This document shows, piece by piece, positions 1-12,777 of a stretch of 64,000 nt of DNA. The stretch is taken from NCBI RefSeq assembly GCF_014645375.1, contig NZ_BMLT01000002.1:446982-510981 (forward strand), read 5' to 3'. This DNA comes from Marinobacterium nitratireducens. GTDB taxonomy: Bacteria; Pseudomonadota; Gammaproteobacteria; Pseudomonadales; Balneatricaceae. The stretch's first letter is position 1. Each line of letters starts with the position of its first letter. The translations under genes and the position numbers were made by a program. Below the pieces are notes generated by a model. That model saw nothing but the letters and a program-made list of their open reading frames with translations, did not search any database and was not told where the DNA came from.

Positions 1-324
1 GGGCGCTTCGCCGAGCTGCTGACACAGCTGCCAACCGACAAGGAGGTGCCCGGCCTGCTGGAGGATATCTCCGATATCGGTCGCGGTGCCGGACTCAGCA
101 TCAACAGCATCGCGCTGCAGGCCGAACGCAAGAGCAAGTTCTATGTCGAGCTGCCGATCAACATCAATGTGGTCGGGAGTTACCACGAACTGGGTCAGTT
201 CGTCAGCGGTGTCGCGGCGATCAAGCGCATCGTGACACTGCACGACTACAGCATTCGGCCGGGCGGAGACCGGCTGTCGATGACAATCCAGGCGAAGACG
301 TACCGCTATGACGACACCAAGTAA
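1..324 (+). CDS. pilO: Type IV pilus alignment protein PilO (3' part)
   Basis: The window opens inside this gene; the frame is open from base 1 and ends at TAA 322-324, so about 107 C-terminal residues are seen. PilO is an inner-membrane protein that forms the alignment subcomplex with PilN and PilP and links the cytoplasmic pilus motor to the secretin. The visible part matches the periplasmic ferredoxin-like fold of PilO, including the segment with VVGSYHELGQFVSGVA. The identity rests mainly on this segment and on the following pilP and pilQ. The pilP start lies 17 bases inside the end of this gene, which indicates translational coupling. Confidence 0.9.
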   Translation, partial: GRFAELLTQLPTDKEVPGLLEDISDIGRGAGLSINSIALQAERKSKFYVELPININVVGSYHELGQFVSGVAAIKRIVTLHDYSIRPGGDRLSMTIQAKTYRYDDTK

Positions 325-880
325 GCGTATCGCGGCAATCGGCGGCGGCAGGATCGCGGCGCTGGCTTTGCTGGCGGCTGCGAGCAGCGGCTGCATCTGG
401 GTCGATGACACTTCCGATCTGCGGATGTACGTGCAGCAGACCCAGGCCCGCCCGCCGGGCAAGATCAAGCCTCTGCCCGAGTTCAAACCCTACGAGGCCT
501 TCGTGTATCAGGGCGCGAGCCTGCGGGATCCCTTCCAGGCGCTGATCGAACTGGCGGTGGAGGAAGAGGAAGAGGCCCCGCCGCCGTCGGACCTCAAGCC
601 GGACACCAGCCGGCCCAAAACCTACCTGGAAAGCTTTCCGGTCGATCGGCTGCAGATGGTCGGTACCATCACAGCGCTCGATGGTGGCAACCTCTGGGCG
701 CTGCTCAAGGACCCCAACGGCGAGGTGCACAGGGTGACCAACGGCGATTACCTGGGACTCGACTACGGGCAGGTGGAAGCCGTCTCTGAACAGGGAATCG
801 AACTGGTGGAAATCATTGAAAATGGACGCGGCGGCTGGATGGAGCGCCCGCGCATGATCGCCTTGCCGGAAAAAGAATGA
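308..880 (+). CDS. pilP: Type IV pilus lipoprotein PilP
   Basis: This is a 190-residue protein with a lipoprotein signal: basic N-terminus, hydrophobic stretch 16-25 and lipobox ending in Cys29 (ASSGC). PilP is the inner-membrane lipoprotein of the pilus alignment complex; its C-terminal beta domain binds the N-terminal domains of the PilQ secretin. The C-terminal half (about residues 105-185, with MVGTITALDGGNLWALLKDP) corresponds to that HR/PilP beta domain. An acidic run EEEEEAPPP near residues 90-97 marks the flexible linker. It overlaps pilO by 17 bases and precedes pilQ by 19 bases, as in pilMNOPQ operons. Confidence 0.94.
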   Translation: MTTPSKRIAAIGGGRIAALALLAAASSGCIWVDDTSDLRMYVQQTQARPPGKIKPLPEFKPYEAFVYQGASLRDPFQALIELAVEEEEEAPPPSDLKPDTSRPKTYLESFPVDRLQMVGTITALDGGNLWALLKDPNGEVHRVTNGDYLGLDYGQVEAVSEQGIELVEIIENGRGGWMERPRMIALPEKE

Positions 881-899
881 TCAAAGGACAGCTCGCGAT

Positions 900-3047
900 A
901 TGAATACTTACAGCAACTGCAGGGAACACTCCCGTTCATGGAGTCTTGGGTGGCAGCTGATGCTGATGCTGGTCGTAGCATGCTGTCTTGTCACGGTGCA
1001 GGCGCAGGCGCAGAACGCGATGCTGAAGGACTCCTCCTTCGTCGCGCTGCCGGGCCACAAGCTCGAGGTGCGGCTGGATTTCGATATGCCGCCGCCGTCG
1101 CCGCGCGCCTACTCCATCGACAGTCCGCCGCGCCTGGTGCTGGATCTGTTCGGGGCCAGCAACGATATCGGTCGCCGGCAGCTCGATATCCGTACTGGGG
1201 CGGTGGAGAGCCTGAGTCTGGCCGAAACCGAAGGGCGGCTGCGTGTCGTTGCCAATCTCAATGAAATGGTTGGCTACGACGCCTACGCCGAGGGCAACTC
1301 GCTGTTCCTGGTCTTCGGCGGCGCGCCGGGCCTGCCGGCGGTCTCCTCCTCTGCACCGGCCAGGGCCGCGCCTGCTCCTGCGCCTGCGGCGCCGGCTCCT
1401 GCCGCCGCAAGTACATACGGAACCGGCATGCCGGCCATCCAGGGCACCCGGGTGCAGGGGATCGACTTCGAGCGCCTCGATGGCGGTCACGGTCGGGTGC
1501 TGATCAGCATGTCCGATGACAAGGCCGGTCTCGATATCGTCGAGGAAGGCAACAATGTCGTCGTTAACCTGCAGGGCGCAACGCTCTCCGGCTCGCTGAA
1601 TCAGCGCGTCGATGTTCAGGACTTCGCCACTCCGGTGATGTTCATCGACTCGATGAGCAGCGGCCGCAACACCACCATACTGGTCAAGCCGGGTGCGGCT
1701 CCCTACGACTACATGGCCTACCAGACCGGCAATCAGCTGGTGCTGGACTTCAAGCCGATCACCTACGCCGAAGAAGAGCGACGCAAGCAGGACCGCTTCC
1801 CCTACACCGGCGAGAAAATCGACCTCAACTTCCAGGATGTCGAAATCCGTTCGGTACTGCAGATCATCGCCGAGGTCGCGGAGATGAACCTGGTGGTTGG
1901 CGATGAGGTCGGCGGCAACATCACCCTGCGCCTGAAAAACGTGCCCTGGGATCAGGCGCTCGATCTGGTGCTCAAGACCAACGGGCTGGCCAAGCGCGAA
2001 GTGGGCAACGTGATGCTGATCGGTTCCGCCCAGACTATCGCCGAACGTGAGCGCGCCGAACTCGAAGCGCAGAAACAGGTGAAGGAGCTGGCACCGCTGC
2101 TGACCGAGTTCATCCAGGTGGACTTCCGCAAGGCCAGTGAAATGAAGGGCCGGGTCGAAGAGGCCAAGCTGGTTTCGGAGCGCGGCTTCATCATGGCCGA
2201 CGATGAAACCAATGTGCTGATGGTGCGCGAAACCGCCGCTCAGATCGAGGAAATCCGTGATACACTGCGGCGTTTCGACGTAGAAGTGGCTCAGGTCCTG
2301 ATTGAGGCGCGTATCGTGTCGGCGTCGGCGGACTTCCAGAAGGATCTCGGTATCCGCTGGGGCATGGCCGGTATCGACGAGCGCAAGAACAGCTCCTTCG
2401 TGATCGATGGCGGCTCGCCGAGCAACACGCCGCAGTTTGTGCAAGGTTTTCCGGATACCGGCAACTCGAACCTGATGGTCGACCTGGGTGTAACGCCGCA
2501 GTCGTCCTTCGTGTTCAGCTACATCCGTGACAACTTCCTGCTGTCGGCCGAACTGTCGGCGCTGCAGACCGAAGGCAAGGCGGAGATCGTGTCGCAGCCG
2601 AAGGTGATCACCACCAACGGCAAGCCGGGTCTGATCGAGTCCGGCGTGCAGATCCCGTACCAGACTGTGGAAGATGGCGAGGTCAATATCGAGTTCGAGG
2701 ATGCGACCCTGAAGCTGGAGGTGACGCCCCAGCTGAACCCGGGCGACCGCATCACCCTGGACCTGGACATCACCCAGGACTCGGTGGGCGCGGTACTGCC
2801 CAACGGTGAGGTCAGCATCAACACGAACCAGCTGCAGACCACGGTCAACGTGGCGGATGGCGATACGGTGGTGCTGGGCGGGGTGTTCCGCAATGAGTCG
2901 GTCAACAACCTCAGCAAGACACCGTTCTTTGGCGATATTCCGGTAATCAAGAACTTCTTCCGGAAGCGCGAGACCTCGAATACCAAGACGGAGCTGCTGA
3001 TCTTCATTACGCCGAAACTGATCAGGGAGTCACTGGCGGTTCAGTAA
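900..3047 (+). CDS. pilQ: Type IV pilus secretin PilQ
   Basis: This 715-residue outer-membrane secretin forms the channel through which the pilus fibre leaves the cell. A signal peptide ends near residue 38 (VQAQAQ). Two AMIN domains (about 47-142 and 180-285) that bind peptidoglycan are separated by an Ala/Pro-rich linker (about 145-172). The STN/secretin N0 domain starts near residue 306 ([16 protein letters not shown]), followed by an N1 domain and the secretin core. The secretin signature is near 657-710 ([21 protein letters not shown]). The start has an AAAGGA ribosome site about 12 bases upstream. Length and domain order are normal for pseudomonad-type PilQ. Confidence 0.97.
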   Translation: MNTYSNCREHSRSWSLGWQLMLMLVVACCLVTVQAQAQNAMLKDSSFVALPGHKLEVRLDFDMPPPSPRAYSIDSPPRLVLDLFGASNDIGRRQLDIRTGAVESLSLAETEGRLRVVANLNEMVGYDAYAEGNSLFLVFGGAPGLPAVSSSAPARAAPAPAPAAPAPAAASTYGTGMPAIQGTRVQGIDFERLDGGHGRVLISMSDDKAGLDIVEEGNNVVVNLQGATLSGSLNQRVDVQDFATPVMFIDSMSSGRNTTILVKPGAAPYDYMAYQTGNQLVLDFKPITYAEEERRKQDRFPYTGEKIDLNFQDVEIRSVLQIIAEVAEMNLVVGDEVGGNITLRLKNVPWDQALDLVLKTNGLAKREVGNVMLIGSAQTIAERERAELEAQKQVKELAPLLTEFIQVDFRKASEMKGRVEEAKLVSERGFIMADDETNVLMVRETAAQIEEIRDTLRRFDVEVAQVLIEARIVSASADFQKDLGIRWGMAGIDERKNSSFVIDGGSPSNTPQFVQGFPDTGNSNLMVDLGVTPQSSFVFSYIRDNFLLSAELSALQTEGKAEIVSQPKVITTNGKPGLIESGVQIPYQTVEDGEVNIEFEDATLKLEVTPQLNPGDRITLDLDITQDSVGAVLPNGEVSINTNQLQTTVNVADGDTVVLGGVFRNESVNNLSKTPFFGDIPVIKNFFRKRETSNTKTELLIFITPKLIRESLAVQ

Positions 3048-3064
3048 TCGGGGTTTGGCACAAT

Positions 3065-3583
3065 TTGAACATCTTTCTTATTGGCCCTATGGGAGCTGGA
3101 AAAAGCACCATAGGGCGTCTTCTTTCTCAGGAACTGCATCTGGAGTTTGTCGACAGCGACCGGGAGATCGAATCCCGGGCCGGCGCCAATATCCCCTGGA
3201 TCTTCGACGTCGAGGGCGAATCCGGCTTCCGGGACCGGGAGCAGAACGTGATCGCCGAGCTTTCCGCGCGCAACAACATCGTGATGGCGACGGGTGGCGG
3301 CGCTGTCATTCGGGAAGCCAACCGCAAGGCTCTCCAGAGTAACGGGCTGGTCGTCTACCTTCATACCACAGTCGATCAGCAGCTGGAGCGCACCTCCCGC
3401 GACAAGAACCGGCCCTTGCTGCAGACCGAAAACCCCGGCGAAATCCTGCAACAGTTGATGAGTCAGCGCGACCCGCTGTATCGTCAGACCTGCGATATCG
3501 TTCTGCACACCGATCGTCGCCACCCCCGGGCAGTGGTAACGGAAATCGTGCGTCAGCTGACACGACGAGGGCTCATCAACTGA
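3065..3583 (+). CDS. aroK: Shikimate kinase I
   Basis: This 172-residue cytoplasmic enzyme phosphorylates shikimate to shikimate 3-phosphate with ATP in aromatic amino acid synthesis. The Walker A loop GPMGAGKST is at residues 7-15. The DSDREIE shikimate-binding segment, the GFRDRE arginine and the ATGGGAV loop are all present. The start is taken as TTG at 3065, because [10 protein letters not shown] is the normal N-terminus and no ATG lies closer to the P-loop. It follows pilQ by 17 bases and precedes aroB, the conserved gammaproteobacterial order. Confidence 0.95.
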   Translation: MNIFLIGPMGAGKSTIGRLLSQELHLEFVDSDREIESRAGANIPWIFDVEGESGFRDREQNVIAELSARNNIVMATGGGAVIREANRKALQSNGLVVYLHTTVDQQLERTSRDKNRPLLQTENPGEILQQLMSQRDPLYRQTCDIVLHTDRRHPRAVVTEIVRQLTRRGLIN

Positions 3584-3632
3584 GCGCCGGGCCGGTCGCC
3601 GGCAGTTTATTTTAAAGAGGAGCAAAGGTCCG

Positions 3633-4724
3633 ATGCGGACGCTGAATGTCGAGCTGGGCGATCGTGCCTACCCCATCCACATTGGTGACGGCCTGTTGCG
3701 GCAGTCGCTGCTGCAGCCCTGCATCCGTGGCCGCCAGGTCTGTATCGTCACCAACGAAACGGTGGCCCCGCTGTACCTGGATGCTGTGGAAAGCTGTCTG
3801 CACGGCTTCGAGGTGGAGAGGGTGGTGCTGCCGGACGGCGAGCAGTTCAAGACCCTGGATACCGTCAACCGTATTTTCGACCGTCTGCTCGAAACACGGC
3901 AAAACCGCACTACGACCCTGATCGCGCTCGGGGGCGGGGTTATCGGTGACATGACCGGCTTTGCCGCTGCCTGCTATCAGCGCGGTGTCGACTTCATCCA
4001 GGTGCCGACGACGCTGTTGTCCCAGGTCGACTCTTCGGTGGGTGGCAAGACCGGTGTCAATCATCCCCTGGGCAAGAACATGATCGGTGCCTTCTATCAG
4101 CCCCGCTGCGTGCTGGCCGATACCGGGGTGCTAAAGACGCTGCCGCCGCGGGAACTTTCCGCCGGCATCGCCGAGGTGATCAAGTACGGTCTGATCTATG
4201 ACAGCGACTTCTTCGACTGGCTCGAAGCTCATATCGACAGCCTCGTTGCCGGTGATGATGAAGCTCTGAGCCGGGCCATCTACCGTTCCTGCGAGATCAA
4301 GGCCGAGGTCGTGGCGCAGGACGAGAAGGAGTCCGGTATCCGCGCGCTGCTGAATCTCGGGCATACCTTCGGGCACGCGATCGAGGCCCATCAGGGCTAC
4401 GGTCGCTGGTTGCACGGCGAAGCCGTGGCGGCCGGCACCCTGCTGGCGGCGGATCTGTCCCGCCGCCTGGGCTGGCTTACCGACGAGCAGATGGCTCGCA
4501 TCGAGGCCATTCACCGCGCGGCGAAACTGCCGGTGCTGCCGCCGCCGGAGATGACGGTCGAGGACTTCCGCTCCCTGATGGCGGTCGACAAAAAGGTGCT
4601 GGATGGCCGGATCAGGCTGGTGCTGCTTCGCGGCATCGGCTCGGCGCTGGTGACCTCCGACTTCCCCGCCGAGCTCCTGGACGAAACCCTCGAGACGCGC
4701 CTGGGTCTGGCGCGGGCGGGCTAA
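3633..4724 (+). CDS. aroB: 3-dehydroquinate synthase
   Basis: This 363-residue NAD- and zinc-dependent enzyme converts DAHP to 3-dehydroquinate, the second step of the shikimate pathway. The NAD/substrate region reads [11 protein letters not shown] and [16 protein letters not shown], both diagnostic. Metal ligands fit [11 protein letters not shown] and the later LHGEAVAAG. An AGAGGAGC ribosome site lies about 15 bases before ATG 3633. The length is typical (360-370). aroB and aroK are adjacent, as in most gammaproteobacteria, and the DamX-like gene follows after 4 bases. Confidence 0.97.
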   Translation: MRTLNVELGDRAYPIHIGDGLLRQSLLQPCIRGRQVCIVTNETVAPLYLDAVESCLHGFEVERVVLPDGEQFKTLDTVNRIFDRLLETRQNRTTTLIALGGGVIGDMTGFAAACYQRGVDFIQVPTTLLSQVDSSVGGKTGVNHPLGKNMIGAFYQPRCVLADTGVLKTLPPRELSAGIAEVIKYGLIYDSDFFDWLEAHIDSLVAGDDEALSRAIYRSCEIKAEVVAQDEKESGIRALLNLGHTFGHAIEAHQGYGRWLHGEAVAAGTLLAADLSRRLGWLTDEQMARIEAIHRAAKLPVLPPPEMTVEDFRSLMAVDKKVLDGRIRLVLLRGIGSALVTSDFPAELLDETLETRLGLARAG

Positions 4725-4728
4725 GCCG

Positions 4729-6339
4729 ATGGGGGCACAGCAGCCGGCGGTGCAGGACGCAACCTCCCGTTCGCCCTTCGTGGCGGATGCCCGGGCGGGC
4801 TATTTCGAGCCGCCGTCCCGGCTGCAGTTGCTGGAAAAACTCCAGCATCTCATTCGCTATTCCGATTTTCTGCTGCTGATCGAGGGCGGCAAGGGCAGCG
4901 GCAAGAGTACGTTGCTGAAGCAGCTGCGTCTCGAGGGCGAGGGCCGCTGCGCGCGCCTGGCGCTGACGGCCCGTACCGACAGCGCCGAGCTGCTGCGGCA
5001 GATCGCCGGGGCATCGGGTCTCGAGCCCGTCGAGGAGGACAGCGCCCGGCTTGAACAACTGCACGCAGAATCCCGCCTGCTGGAGGATACCGGGCAGCGC
5101 TGGCTGGTGCTGATCGACGACGCCGACCGTCTGAGCGACGAAGCTCTGCAGCTGCTGATCAATTTTCAGTGCTCCGCATCGCGCACGCTGCGCCTGGTGC
5201 TGGCGGCGCCGCGGCTGTCGCCGCGGCTGGATAGCCTGGGTCTGGATGATGTGCTCGATGGCCACAGGCATTGCGAGACATTGCAGCCCTTTACCCGTGA
5301 AGAGGCGGAAGAGTATCTGCAGCGGCGCTACCCGGCGCTCGAGGTGCTCGACAGCCGTCGCTTCGACAAGCTGGTGGGGCAGAGCGACCGTCTTCCCGGC
5401 AGCCTCGAGGCTCTGGCTGCCAGGGCGCTGCGCCTGGACCGCACAGAACTGCCGACAAGGCGCAGGGCGCCTATGCAGGTGCCGGCGTTGCTGCCCTTCG
5501 GCGTTGCCGGGCTGGTGCTGCTGACGCTGGTATCGATGGCCGGCTGGATCTGGTGGCAGCCGCAGGCGGAGGTGGTCCCCGGCGAACGGGTCTCGGTGCC
5601 GCTGGCGATGCCGGTACTGCCGGCCACGACCACAGAGCCCGTGGCGGAAATCGAATTGCAGTCGACGCCGCAGGCGTTCGAGGCGGGCCCGCAGATCGCG
5701 GACGACCCGCTGGCGCGGGCGGTATTCGCAGCGCCTGCCGCTACCCGGGTGGTGCCGGATGTCGCGGAGGTTACCGAGCCGCCGGCTGTATTCGGGACGG
5801 ACGTTGTGACGGAAACTGTTGCGCAGCCGCAGCCGCAGCCGCAGCCGCAGCCGCAGCCGCAGCCGCAGCCGCAGCCGCAGCCGCAGCCGCAGCCGCAGCC
5901 GCAGCCGCAGCGCGCGCCGGTGCCGCCCGTGGAAGCGCCGGCAGCCGAGGCGCCGGTCGCCTCGGTGCTGGATGTCGCCGCGCCTGATACGGCTGCGATG
6001 CCATTGTCATCACAGCCGCCGGCACCGGAAGTGGCTGCCGATGGCGAGGATGCACTGCTACAATGGTCCGACAAGGGGTATACCTTGCAGATGCTGGGCG
6101 CCCGTCAGGCCGCCACGGCGAACAAGTTCATCGCCGCTCAGGCCGACCCGGATGCATTCCACTATTTTTCCACCCTGTACAAGGGTGAGCCGTGGCACGT
6201 GGTGATCTATGGTCGCTACGACAGCAGGCAGGCGGCGCTGACGGCGGTCTCTCAGTTGCCGCCGGATCTGCGGGATCTCAAGCCCTGGGCGCGCAGTATT
6301 CAGAGCGTAAAGGCGGACATTCGCAAGAAAGGCCCCTGA
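4729..6339 (+). CDS. damX: DamX-like AAA ATPase/SPOR-domain cell division protein
   Basis: This 536-residue membrane protein combines an ExeA-like AAA ATPase domain (Walker A GGKGSGKST at 53-61, Walker B-like WLVLIDDADRL), a single transmembrane helix near 255-280 and a C-terminal SPOR domain (about 447-530). SPOR domains bind septal peptidoglycan lacking stem peptides, so the protein is expected at the division site. Between the membrane helix and SPOR lies a low-complexity linker with 14 Gln-Pro repeats plus one Gln, encoded by a hexanucleotide array at 5824-5910. The gene follows aroB by 4 bases. Position and architecture match the aroKB-linked DamX family; the role in division is inferred. 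Confidence 0.88.
   Translation: MGAQQPAVQDATSRSPFVADARAGYFEPPSRLQLLEKLQHLIRYSDFLLLIEGGKGSGKSTLLKQLRLEGEGRCARLALTARTDSAELLRQIAGASGLEPVEEDSARLEQLHAESRLLEDTGQRWLVLIDDADRLSDEALQLLINFQCSASRTLRLVLAAPRLSPRLDSLGLDDVLDGHRHCETLQPFTREEAEEYLQRRYPALEVLDSRRFDKLVGQSDRLPGSLEALAARALRLDRTELPTRRRAPMQVPALLPFGVAGLVLLTLVSMAGWIWWQPQAEVVPGERVSVPLAMPVLPATTTEPVAEIELQSTPQAFEAGPQIADDPLARAVFAAPAATRVVPDVAEVTEPPAVFGTDVVTETVAQPQPQPQPQPQPQPQPQPQPQPQPQPQPQRAPVPPVEAPAAEAPVASVLDVAAPDTAAMPLSSQPPAPEVAADGEDALLQWSDKGYTLQMLGARQAATANKFIAAQADPDAFHYFSTLYKGEPWHVVIYGRYDSRQAALTAVSQLPPDLRDLKPWARSIQSVKADIRKKGP
5824..5910 (+). repeat. Hexanucleotide (CAGCCG) array coding Gln-Pro repeats
   Basis: Fourteen uninterrupted CAGCCG units plus a final CAG lie in frame inside the DamX-like gene and code for (Gln-Pro)14-Gln. 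The codons are all identical, unlike the mixed codon use around them, which suggests recent expansion by slippage. Because the unit is six bases, length changes keep the reading frame and alter only the periplasmic linker length. Confidence 0.97.
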
Positions 6340-6497
6340 CTTCCTATAACAGCCACGTTTCAGTGGCGTCCAATATCGACGGACGGATTCGCGGCGAACC
6401 CGCAGGCCGCGTCCTGTGGGCTTTACGGTCGTGTTACCGGCGCGTCGAAAGACCACCCTGGCAGCGATTCGGTGCCGCGTATTGATGTGGGCAAAAT
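6340..6497. other. Spacer between damX and the gltB promoter
   Basis: No gene is seen here. Two imperfect hairpins are present: GCCAC-GTTTCA-GTGGC just after the damX stop, and CCCGCAGG-CCGCGT-CCTGTGGG (with one G-U pair) near 6399-6420. Neither has a T-run, so transcription termination after damX is only possible. Confidence 0.5.
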
Positions 6498-6526
6498 TTG
6501 TACCATGCCGGGGGCGTGTGTAGAAT
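6498..6526 (+). promoter_or_regulatory. Candidate sigma-70 promoter for gltBD
   Basis: TTGTAC at 6498-6503 and TAGAAT at 6521-6526 are separated by exactly 17 bases and lie about 95 bases before the gltB start. This leaves a leader rich in A and T before the ribosome site. Confidence 0.6.
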
Positions 6527-6621
6527 GGTCGTCCCATTTTTTCAGTATAGTGCGTCTGCGGTATCGAGGTTAGTGGTAACGCATTGATATAAAAGAACAT
6601 TTTTGTTGAGAGAGATTGGCT

Positions 6622-9600
6622 ATGAGTAAAGGTCTCTATCGTCCTGGCGAGTTCAAGGATAACTGCGGCTTCGGGCTTATGGCCCAGATGCAGGGCAATC
6701 CGAGCCATGACCTGCTTGAGAAGGCCATTGAAGCCCTGGCGTGTATGACCCATCGCGGCGGTATCGCTGCCGATGGCAAGACAGGTGACGGTTGCGGCCT
6801 GCTGATGCAAAAGCCGGATTCCTTTCTGCGTGCGGTGGCGCGCGAGGAACTGGGTCTGGAGCTGGATGAGCAATATGCGGTCGGTATGGTGTTTTTGCCC
6901 CGTACCGCCGCTGAGGCTCAGGCGGCACGCGACATCCTGAACCGCGAGCTCGAAGCCGAGGGCCTCGGCGTGGCCGGTTGGCGTGTGGTGCCGACCGACG
7001 AGAGCTGCCTCGGTCCCATCGCCCGGGATACGCTGCCGCTGATCGAGCAGGTGCTGGTGAACGGCAAGGGCAAGAGCGAGCGCGAGCTGGCCATCAGCCT
7101 CTTCGTGGCGCGTCGCAAGGCCGAAATTCAGCTGGCCGATGACGAAGACTTCTACATCTGCAGCCTTTCCGACAAGGTCCTCTCTTACAAGGGGCTGACC
7201 ATGCCGGTCGATCTGCCGGTGTTCTACAAGGACCTGGCTGATCCGCGTCTGGAAACCGCGGTCTGCACCTATCACCAGCGTTTCTCGACCAATACCGCGC
7301 CGCGCTGGCAGCTGGCGCAGCCGTTCCGTTTTCTTGCCCACAACGGCGAGATCAACACCATCGAAGGCAACCGCAACTGGGCCCGCGCGCGCGCGCCGAA
7401 GTTCGTCACCGAACAGTTGCCGAACCTCGAGGAACTGCAGCCGATCGTCAACACCACCGGTTCCGACTCGTCCAGCATGGACAACATGCTGGAGTTCCTG
7501 ATGATCGGTGGCATGGACATCTACCGCGCCGTGCGCACCATCGTGCCGCCGGCCTGGCAGAACGTCGAAACCATGGATGCCGAGCTGCGGGCCTTCTACG
7601 AATACAACTCCATGCACATGGAAGCCTGGGACGGTCCGGCCGGCATGGTCATGACCGATGGCCGCTACGCTGTGTGCATGCTGGACCGCAACGGCCTGCG
7701 CCCGTCGCGCTGGGTGATGACCCGCGACGGCTACATCTGCACCGCTTCCGAGATCGGCGTGTTCGATTACAAGCCCGAGGATATCGTCGCTCAGGGACGT
7801 GTGGGGCCGGGCCAGATTCTGGCGATCGACACCAGCAACGGCGACGTGCTGCATACCGAGGACGTCGACAACTACCTCAAGGTGCAGCATCCCTACAAGC
7901 AGTGGCTGAAAGAGAATTCGCTGCGTCTCGAAACCACCATGAGCTTCACCGAAGAGTCGCGCTCCTTCCCGGAGATGTCCGCGGACGAAGTGAAGACGCA
8001 CATGAAGATGTTCCAGGTCTCCTTCGAAGAGCGTGACCAGATCATCCGCCCGCTCGGCGAAACCGGCATGGAAGCGGTCGGCTCCATGGGCGACGACAAG
8101 CCGATGGCGGTGCTGTCTTACAATGTGCGTTCGCCCTACGACTATTTCCGTCAGCAGTTCGCCCAGGTGACCAACCCGCCCATCGACCCGCTGCGCGAAG
8201 CCATCGTGATGTCGCTGGAGACCTGCCTCGGCGCCGAGCGCAATGTCTTCGAAGATACACCCGAGCACGCCCGTCGTGTCATCCTGAGCACACCGGTGCT
8301 GTCGGCGAGCAAGTTCAACCGCATTCGCGACAACAGCGAGCCGGGCTTCGAGGTCGCGCGCCTGGATCTGAACTACGATCCGGCCATCGGTCTGGAGCAG
8401 GCCGTTCGCAATCTCTGCGACGCCGCAGAGCAGGCGGTACGTGACGGCAAGGTAGTGCTGGTGCTGTCCGATGCCGGTATCGAGCAGGGCAAGCTGCCGA
8501 TTCACGCCGCCATGGCGACCGGCGCGGTCAACCATCGCCTGATCGACAGCGGTCTGCGCACCGACGCCAACCTGATCGTCGAGAGCGGTACGGCGCGTGA
8601 CCCGCACCATTTCGCGGTACTGTTCGGCTTCGGTGCTACCGCGGTGTATCCGTACCTGGCGTACCGTGTGCTGAACGATCTCTGCGCCAGCGGCGAGCTG
8701 CAGATGGCGCCGCTCGATGCCCACGAGAACTATCGCAAGGGCATCAACAAGGGGCTGCTGAAGATCCTGTCGAAGATGGGTATCTCCACCATCGCTTCCT
8801 ACCGTGGCGCTCAGCTGTTCGAAGCCATCGGCCTGAGCTCCGAGGTGGTCGATCTCTGCTTCAAGGGCGTCACCAGCCGCATCGAAGGTGCGCGCTTCGA
8901 GGACTTCCAGTTCGAACAGCAGCAGCTGGCGAAGGAAGCCTGGACCGCGCGCAAGCCGATCCAGCCCGGCGGCCTGCTGAAGTACAAGCACGGCGGTGAA
9001 TATCACGCCTACAACCCGGACGTGGTGCGCGCCATTCACGAGGCGGTCGAGAGCGGCGACTGGAACAAGTACCAGCAGTACGCGGATCTGGTCAACAACC
9101 GCGGCATCGCCACGCTGCGCGATATGCTCGCGCTGCGTGACGACGTCAAGGCGATCCCGCTGGACGAGGTCGAGCCGGTCGAGGCGATTTTCCCGCGCTT
9201 CGACTCCGCGGCCATGTCGCTGGGTGCACTGTCGCCGGAGGCCCACGAGGCGCTGGCGGTGGCCATGAACGAGCTGGGCGGCCGCTCCAACTCCGGTGAA
9301 GGCGGCGAAGATCCGGCGCGTCACGGCACCATCAAGCGCTCCAAGATCAAGCAGGTGGCCTCGGGCCGTTTCGGCGTCACGCCGGAATACCTAATGAGCG
9401 CCGATGTCATGCAGATCAAGGTGGCCCAGGGCGCGAAGCCCGGCGAGGGCGGCCAGCTGCCGGGCGGCAAGGTCAACGAACTGATCGCGCGTCTGCGCTA
9501 CTCGGTACCGGGCGTGACCCTGATCTCGCCGCCGCCGCACCACGATATCTACTCGATCGAGGACCTGGCGCAGCTGATCTTCGACCTCAAGCAGATCAAC

Positions 9601-11076
9601 CCTGAAGGTCTGGTCTCGGTCAAGCTGGTGTCCCGTCCGGGCGTCGGCACCATTGCCTGCGGTGTTGCCAAGGCATACGCCGACCTGATCACCATCTCCG
9701 GTTACGACGGCGGCACCGCGGCATCGCCGATGGCGTCGATCCACTATGCCGGTTCTCCGTGGGAGCTGGGCCTGTCCGACGCGCACCAGTCGCTGCGCGG
9801 CAACCAGCTGCGCGGCAAGATCCGTCTGCAGACCGATGGCGGTCTCAAGACCGGTCTCGATGTGGTCAAGGCCGCGATGCTGGGCGCCGAGAGCTTCGGC
9901 TTCGGCACCATGCCGATGGTGGCGCTGGGCTGCAAGTACCTGCGTATCTGCCACCTCAACAACTGCGCCACCGGCGTCGCGACCCAGAACGACAAGCTGC
10001 GTCAGGACCACTTCCGCGGCACTGTCGAAATGGTCAAGAACTACTTCCGCTTCGTCGCCGAGGAAACCCGTCAGTGGATGGCCCAGCTGGGTATCCGCTC
10101 GCTGGAGGAACTGGTCGGCCGCGTCGATCTGCTGACCGTGGTGGAAGGCGAAACGCCGCGCCAGCGGGCGCTGGATCTGAGCCCGATCATCAGCGACGGC
10201 GGCGTGCCGGCGGAATATCCGCACACCGTTCAGGAGCACCGCAACGAGCCGTTCGACAAGGGCGAGCTGAACAGCGCCATGCTGGAACTGGCGGAAGAGG
10301 CCATCGATGCCAAGCGCGGCGGTGACTGGGAGCTGGCCATCTGCAACTGCGACCGTTCGGTCGGTGCCCGTACCTCCGGCGCCATCGCCAAGCGTTACGG
10401 CAACGCAGGCATGGCCGAAGAGCCGGTGACCTTCCGCTTCCGCGGCCACGCCGGTCAGTCGTTCGGCGTCTGGAATGCCGGCGGCCAGAACCTGATCCTC
10501 GAAGGCGATGCCAACGACTATGTCGGCAAGGGCATGGCTGGCGGCAAGCTGGTGCTGTACCCGTTCAAGGAAGTGACCTTCAGGTCGAACGAAACCTCGA
10601 TCATGGGCAACACCTGCCTGTACGGCGCCACCGGCGGCAAGCTGTTCGCAGCGGGCCGTGCGGGCGAGCGCTTCGCGGTACGCAACTCCGGCGTCCACGC
10701 GGTCGTCGAAGGGGCGGGCGATCACTGCTGCGAATACATGACCGGCGGTCTGGTCACGGTGCTCGGTTCCACCGGTTACAACTTCGGTGCCGGTATGACC
10801 GGGGGCTTCGCCTACGTGCTGGATCTGGAAAACAACTTCGTCGACAAGTACAACCATGAACTGGTCGAGATCCATCGTATCCACACCGAGCAGATGGAAG
10901 CGTACAAGAACCACCTGCGTTCGGTGATCATCGAGTTTGTCAGGGAAACCGGCAGCGCCTGGGGCCAGGAGATCGTGGATAACTTCTACGACTTCATCGG
11001 ACGGTTCTGGCTGGTCAAGCCCAAGGCCGCGAGCCTGAACGCACTGCTGGACAATATCCGCCAGCGTCCGGAATAA
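6622..11076 (+). CDS. gltB: Glutamate synthase (NADPH) large subunit
   Basis: This 1,484-residue large subunit of GOGAT transfers the amide nitrogen of glutamine to 2-oxoglutarate. ATG 6622 is preferred to the TTG two codons upstream because a GAGAGAGA site precedes it and because it leaves a short propeptide before the catalytic cysteine (Cys15 in FKDNCGFGL), the N-terminal nucleophile of class II amidotransferases. Order: glutaminase domain (to about 430), central domain, FMN-binding synthase domain with the 3Fe-4S cysteine motif ([12 protein letters not shown]), and C-terminal GXGXG beta-helix. The length is normal. gltD follows after 71 bases. Confidence 0.98.
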   Translation: MSKGLYRPGEFKDNCGFGLMAQMQGNPSHDLLEKAIEALACMTHRGGIAADGKTGDGCGLLMQKPDSFLRAVAREELGLELDEQYAVGMVFLPRTAAEAQAARDILNRELEAEGLGVAGWRVVPTDESCLGPIARDTLPLIEQVLVNGKGKSERELAISLFVARRKAEIQLADDEDFYICSLSDKVLSYKGLTMPVDLPVFYKDLADPRLETAVCTYHQRFSTNTAPRWQLAQPFRFLAHNGEINTIEGNRNWARARAPKFVTEQLPNLEELQPIVNTTGSDSSSMDNMLEFLMIGGMDIYRAVRTIVPPAWQNVETMDAELRAFYEYNSMHMEAWDGPAGMVMTDGRYAVCMLDRNGLRPSRWVMTRDGYICTASEIGVFDYKPEDIVAQGRVGPGQILAIDTSNGDVLHTEDVDNYLKVQHPYKQWLKENSLRLETTMSFTEESRSFPEMSADEVKTHMKMFQVSFEERDQIIRPLGETGMEAVGSMGDDKPMAVLSYNVRSPYDYFRQQFAQVTNPPIDPLREAIVMSLETCLGAERNVFEDTPEHARRVILSTPVLSASKFNRIRDNSEPGFEVARLDLNYDPAIGLEQAVRNLCDAAEQAVRDGKVVLVLSDAGIEQGKLPIHAAMATGAVNHRLIDSGLRTDANLIVESGTARDPHHFAVLFGFGATAVYPYLAYRVLNDLCASGELQMAPLDAHENYRKGINKGLLKILSKMGISTIASYRGAQLFEAIGLSSEVVDLCFKGVTSRIEGARFEDFQFEQQQLAKEAWTARKPIQPGGLLKYKHGGEYHAYNPDVVRAIHEAVESGDWNKYQQYADLVNNRGIATLRDMLALRDDVKAIPLDEVEPVEAIFPRFDSAAMSLGALSPEAHEALAVAMNELGGRSNSGEGGEDPARHGTIKRSKIKQVASGRFGVTPEYLMSADVMQIKVAQGAKPGEGGQLPGGKVNELIARLRYSVPGVTLISPPPHHDIYSIEDLAQLIFDLKQINPEGLVSVKLVSRPGVGTIACGVAKAYADLITISGYDGGTAASPMASIHYAGSPWELGLSDAHQSLRGNQLRGKIRLQTDGGLKTGLDVVKAAMLGAESFGFGTMPMVALGCKYLRICHLNNCATGVATQNDKLRQDHFRGTVEMVKNYFRFVAEETRQWMAQLGIRSLEELVGRVDLLTVVEGETPRQRALDLSPIISDGGVPAEYPHTVQEHRNEPFDKGELNSAMLELAEEAIDAKRGGDWELAICNCDRSVGARTSGAIAKRYGNAGMAEEPVTFRFRGHAGQSFGVWNAGGQNLILEGDANDYVGKGMAGGKLVLYPFKEVTFRSNETSIMGNTCLYGATGGKLFAAGRAGERFAVRNSGVHAVVEGAGDHCCEYMTGGLVTVLGSTGYNFGAGMTGGFAYVLDLENNFVDKYNHELVEIHRIHTEQMEAYKNHLRSVIIEFVRETGSAWGQEIVDNFYDFIGRFWLVKPKAASLNALLDNIRQRPE

Positions 11077-11093
11077 GTACCGATCAAGCTTAG

Positions 11094-12581
<1,488 letters not shown>

Positions 12582-12600
12582 GCGACCACTGCCGTCGTCT

Positions 12601-12632
12601 CAAGGCCGCCTTCGAGCGGCCTTGTTCGTTTT
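12601..12632 (+). terminator. Intrinsic terminator of gltBD
   Basis: CAAGGCCGC (12601-12609) pairs with GCGGCCTTG (12616-12624) around a six-base loop, followed by the T-rich TTCGTTTT. Confidence 0.85.
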
Positions 12633-12646
12633 CGAAGGCACGGATT

Positions 12647-12722
12647 GGAGGGTGGGTCTAGCGATGCATTGGCACTAGCGTGATGTTATCTGCTTGGTTT
12701 GCGCATCGCGTAACCCGCAATA
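12647..12722. repeat. Dispersed repeat, GGGTGGGT...GCATCGCGTAACCC family (copy 1)
   Basis: The left arm has GGTGGGTCTAGCGATGCATTGGCAC and the right arm GCATCGCGTAACCCGC, so GCGATGC...GCATCGC and GGGT...ACCC pair across the element. Related copies are at 39272-39347 and 57451-57523. Confidence 0.75.
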
Positions 12723-12777
12723 TCGATCGTATTGCAGATCGATTGGCTTCAGTCGTCACGGATCAGAAAATGCACTT

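Noticed and set aside
936-2444. A 502-codon minus-strand frame across pilQ
   Set aside because: It is antisense to an intact secretin, has no family motifs, and reflects codon bias of the true gene.
5328-6074. Cysteine/glycine-repeat frame opposite the DamX linker
   Set aside because: It is only the reverse reading of the CAGCCG array in another frame.
6058-9324. A 1,088-codon open frame on the minus strand across damX and gltB
   Set aside because: It lies antisense to clearly conserved genes and reads as low-complexity, His/Arg/Gln-rich sequence. Such frames are expected in GC-rich DNA with biased third positions.
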